A stretch of 64,000 nt of DNA, taken from positions 2,232,001 to 2,296,000 of the forward strand of contig CP036352.1 in assembly GCA_007753915.1 (NCBI GenBank), given 5' to 3'. This DNA is from Phycisphaerae bacterium RAS2. GTDB lineage: Bacteria; Planctomycetota; Phycisphaerae; UBA1845; UTPLA1. Shown here piece after piece: positions 61,975 through 64,000 of the stretch. Below the pieces are notes generated by a model. That model had not been told where the DNA came from, did not search any database, and was given only the letters and a program-made list of their open reading frames with translations. Both the position numbers and the translations under genes were made by a program. The stretch's first letter is position 1, and each line of letters starts with the position of its first letter.

Positions 61975-62304
61975 ATGATTGCGGGTACTGCAAGATTCTT
62001 ACGATTGAAGTGCTCAAGCAGGATGGCTAAGTGTGGGTCTTTTATCCTTCTGGCAACTCCAATGTTCGGGGCAGGTTGCCAAACCACAATTCAGCAACGT
62101 GTACAGAACCTGGAAACCAGGAATCAACAGCTTGAGCAGAGAGTTGCTGAATTGGAACACGACGCAGAGAAGGCGAGAGAGTGGCGCTCTCGTCTTTCAT
62201 TTGAAGTCGCCGGCGCAGAACTGAATATCACGCAGACACACGGTGCGGCGTCCAAGACCACAAACACCATAGGCACGACAACGTCCCGCCCCGCAGACGA
62301 TTAG
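61975..62304 (+). CDS. Small secreted coiled-coil protein, possible lipoprotein
   Basis: 109 aa (start 61975, or ATG at 62023). A basic N-terminus and short hydrophobic core (FILLATPMFGAGC) end in a Cys. The lipobox has Gly at -3, where Leu is usual, so lipidation is doubtful. A coiled coil follows (RVQNLETRNQQLEQRVAELEHDAEKA), recalling murein lipoprotein Lpp-like or YbgF coiled segments, then a Thr-rich tail. Base composition is lower in GC than its neighbours. No clear Shine-Dalgarno sequence was found. Confidence 0.55.
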   Translation: MIAGTARFLRLKCSSRMAKCGSFILLATPMFGAGCQTTIQQRVQNLETRNQQLEQRVAELEHDAEKAREWRSRLSFEVAGAELNITQTHGAASKTTNTIGTTTSRPADD

Positions 62305-62415
62305 TGGTTTCCTTTGGTTCCATCCCGGCGCGCAAGGAATCCATCTGTTGCTACCTTTCGAGGCCCCTTCGGGGCTGATTGGTGCAAGAGGACTGGAATC
62401 ACTCTATCACAACTG

Positions 62416-62443
62416 GTAAAATGTTTTACTAGCCAATATTGGC
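62416..62443. promoter_or_regulatory. Two adjacent palindromes, candidate operator
   Basis: GTAAAA-TG-TTTTAC (62416-62429) and the perfect 12-bp GCCAATATTGGC (62432-62443) are 3 nt apart, 25 nt before the glycosidase start. They are AT-rich compared with the surroundings. They may be regulator binding sites or, less likely, an AT-rich promoter region. Confidence 0.45.
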
Positions 62444-62467
62444 GATCATTTTGGAAAGGGTTTGACA

Positions 62468-64000
62468 ATGCCCCGGCCAATTCGCTGCATTTTCAATTGG
62501 TGTAAATACGCGAGTCTCTTGGTCGTACTGGCTACTACGACCCGTTTGCACGCCGTCGAGCCGATTCACGTCGGTTTCCTCTGGCACATGCACCAGCCGA
62601 TCTATTACCCCTACGAGTCCATCCTTCAAACCCAGGCCGCCAATCGCTTCTCCTTCAACGTCATCGACGTTCACAACCAGCGCTTCGGGCCGTACACCAG
62701 TTGGCCGCGCGACGCGATCACGATCGGCGGCGCCCTGCCGCACCTTGGCGCGCAGATCAGCTTCAGCGGCTCGCTCATCGAGAACCTCAATGCCCTGCGC
62801 GATGCCGGCGTCAACGGAGGCATGTGGAACAACTGGAACGCGAACTACCAGGCCGGCGTCGCCACGCTCACGACCCTCGGCAACCCGCGGCTGGACATGG
62901 TCGCCTTCGGCTACCACCACCCGCTGATGCCCCTGCTGGACTATGAAGACATCCGTATGCAAATCCGCCTGCACAAGCAGGTCTTCAGCAACACCTGGTC
63001 CACCGGCGGTTACACGCGCGGCATGTTCCCCGCCGAGACCGCCTTCAGCCGGCGGATGATCCCCGCGCTTATCGATGAGGGAATCGACTGGGTGCTCGTG
63101 GACAACATCCACTTCGACCGCGCCTGCAAGGGTTACCCCCACACCAATGCCTCCAACCTCTTCACGCCAAACAAGGCCGACCAGGTCAACCCCGATCCGG
63201 CACTGTCCGGCGGTGCGTGGGTGCAATTGAGCAATCTCTGGGCTCCGAGCCGCGTCAGCGCCCCCTTCGGATATCAACCGCACCACGTGCAACACATCGA
63301 TCCGCAGACCGGCGCGGTCTCGCGCGTCGTCGCCGTACCCGCGGCGCGCTACGAAGGCAACGAGGACGGTCGCGGCGGCTACGGCGCGTTCCTCTACGAC
63401 GTGGTGATGGATCAATATCTGCAATACAACACTGACCCGGCGCACCCGATGTTTGTCGTGCTTCATCACGACGGCGACAACTTCGGCGGCGGCACGCACG
63501 GGTACTACCATCACAACTTTCAACAGATGGTCAACTGGGTCAGCGGCGATGCGGATTACGACGTATCCACCGTGCAGGATTACCTCGAACGGTTCCCGCC
63601 TGCCGCCAACGATGTCATCCACGTTGAGGACGGCTCGTGGGCAGGGGCGGACAACGGCGATGCCGAGTTCAAGAAATGGCTCGGCGATCCGAACGGCAGC
63701 GGCTGGAGCCCCGACTGGAACAGTTGGGCCGTGCTGACTGCGGCGAAGAACCGCGTCTTCATGGCTGAGGCGATCGCGCCGGTCGCATCCATGCAGAACG
63801 TCCTCACGGGCGGACCGGCCGCCAGCAACACCGAGAAGGCCTGGCACTTCCTACTGTGCGCCGAGGCGAGCGATTACTGGTACTGGGACGGCACCGAGAT
63901 CTGGGACAGCAACGTGACACGCGGCTGCAATCAGGCCGTCACGTTCGCCAATGCCGTCATCGCCGGTCAGCCGGACGCGACGCCGCCGACGGTCTTCGTG
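62468..64000 (+). CDS. Secreted glycoside hydrolase family 57-like protein, 3' end outside the window
   Basis: Open from the ATG at 62468 (GGAAAGGG 7 nt before it) to the window edge, 511 codons with no stop. Signal peptide residues 1-31 (RCIFNWCKYASLLVVLATTT, then RLHA). Residue 39 onward matches a GH57 start: W39-H-M-H-Q-P44. A second motif is FPAET (E190), in the position where GH57 enzymes often have W-x-P-E with the nucleophile, and HHDGDNFGGGTHGYYHHNF lies near 334. GH57 enzymes cleave or transfer alpha-glucans. Assignment of the nucleophile is by eye only. A long frame on the opposite strand is its antisense shadow. Confidence 0.8.
   Translation, partial: MPRPIRCIFNWCKYASLLVVLATTTRLHAVEPIHVGFLWHMHQPIYYPYESILQTQAANRFSFNVIDVHNQRFGPYTSWPRDAITIGGALPHLGAQISFSGSLIENLNALRDAGVNGGMWNNWNANYQAGVATLTTLGNPRLDMVAFGYHHPLMPLLDYEDIRMQIRLHKQVFSNTWSTGGYTRGMFPAETAFSRRMIPALIDEGIDWVLVDNIHFDRACKGYPHTNASNLFTPNKADQVNPDPALSGGAWVQLSNLWAPSRVSAPFGYQPHHVQHIDPQTGAVSRVVAVPAARYEGNEDGRGGYGAFLYDVVMDQYLQYNTDPAHPMFVVLHHDGDNFGGGTHGYYHHNFQQMVNWVSGDADYDVSTVQDYLERFPPAANDVIHVEDGSWAGADNGDAEFKKWLGDPNGSGWSPDWNSWAVLTAAKNRVFMAEAIAPVASMQNVLTGGPAASNTEKAWHFLLCAEASDYWYWDGTEIWDSNVTRGCNQAVTFANAVIAGQPDATPPTVFV

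Noticed and set aside
62429-63847. A 472-codon open frame on the minus strand
   Set aside because: It is the antisense of the GH57-like gene, which has a Shine-Dalgarno site, signal peptide and family motifs. The minus-strand translation is Val/Gly/Arg-rich without any recognised motif.
1-64000. CRISPR arrays, prophage or insertion sequences
   Set aside because: No regularly spaced direct repeats, integrase, phage structural gene or transposase reading frame was seen.

Overview
The window is GC-rich bacterial DNA, densely coding on both strands, with no rRNA, tRNA, CRISPR array, integrase or transposase that I can see. The gene content points to the Planctomycetota. There is a PEP-CTERM secreted protein, a planctomycete-style MoxR/DUF58/von Willebrand A operon with huge secreted propeller and coiled-coil proteins, an NPCBM protein, a DUF1844 protein, an ECF sigma factor with an extra C-terminal Cys/His segment, and dispersed intergenic repeats. 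The class cannot be fixed from sequence alone.

Layout. 1-3.8 kb: two membrane proteins (the first cut by the window edge) and an ECF sigma factor. 3.8-7.6 kb: DUF309 protein, a MoaD/ThiS-like carrier ending in Gly-Gly, a BNR propeller protein, DUF1844 protein and an extended SDR reductase. 7.6-10.8 kb: an accessory island with dispersed repeats, a strong promoter, a secreted beta-helix protein whose signal-peptide frame is broken at a (TC)12 tract, and a PEP-CTERM protein. 10.8-15.8 kb (minus strand): an enolase-superfamily enzyme, ComEC and a membrane protein. 15.8-39.4 kb (plus strand): a run of thirteen genes, mostly joined by 1-8 nt overlaps: PQQ-type propeller, terpene-cyclase-like toroid, MoxR ATPase, DUF58, two large MIDAS-containing membrane proteins, a DUF4175-like membrane protein, a coiled-coil protein, a TPR-like protein, an NPCBM protein, and three HtrA/S1C-type trypsin-fold proteins with PDZ domains. 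Only the first of these three keeps its catalytic triad. 39.4-64 kb: housekeeping and small functions: NAD(P)HX dehydratase, LarB, HEAT/TPR protein, DUF971, rhodanese-methyltransferase fusion, phosphofructokinase, PolX, S-adenosylhomocysteinase, two secreted or anchored unknowns, Bpt aminoacyl-transferase, alanine racemase, M48 protease, nucleotidyltransferase-like protein, ProRS, PilZ, YhaM-like HD ribonuclease, a small possible lipoprotein, and a GH57-like secreted glycosidase running off the right edge.

How the genes fit together. The 23.5 kb operon looks like a cell-envelope assembly or quality-control module: the AAA+ chaperone MoxR with three MIDAS proteins, envelope scaffold proteins, and one active plus two dead periplasmic proteases. 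The accessory island looks like variable secreted surface proteins. The two leading observations are the dinucleotide tract that controls whether the beta-helix protein has a signal peptide, and the HtrA trio with two members that have lost all three triad residues. Several genes also carry a -10 box only 6-7 nt before the start codon and no Shine-Dalgarno sequence, which predicts leaderless mRNAs.
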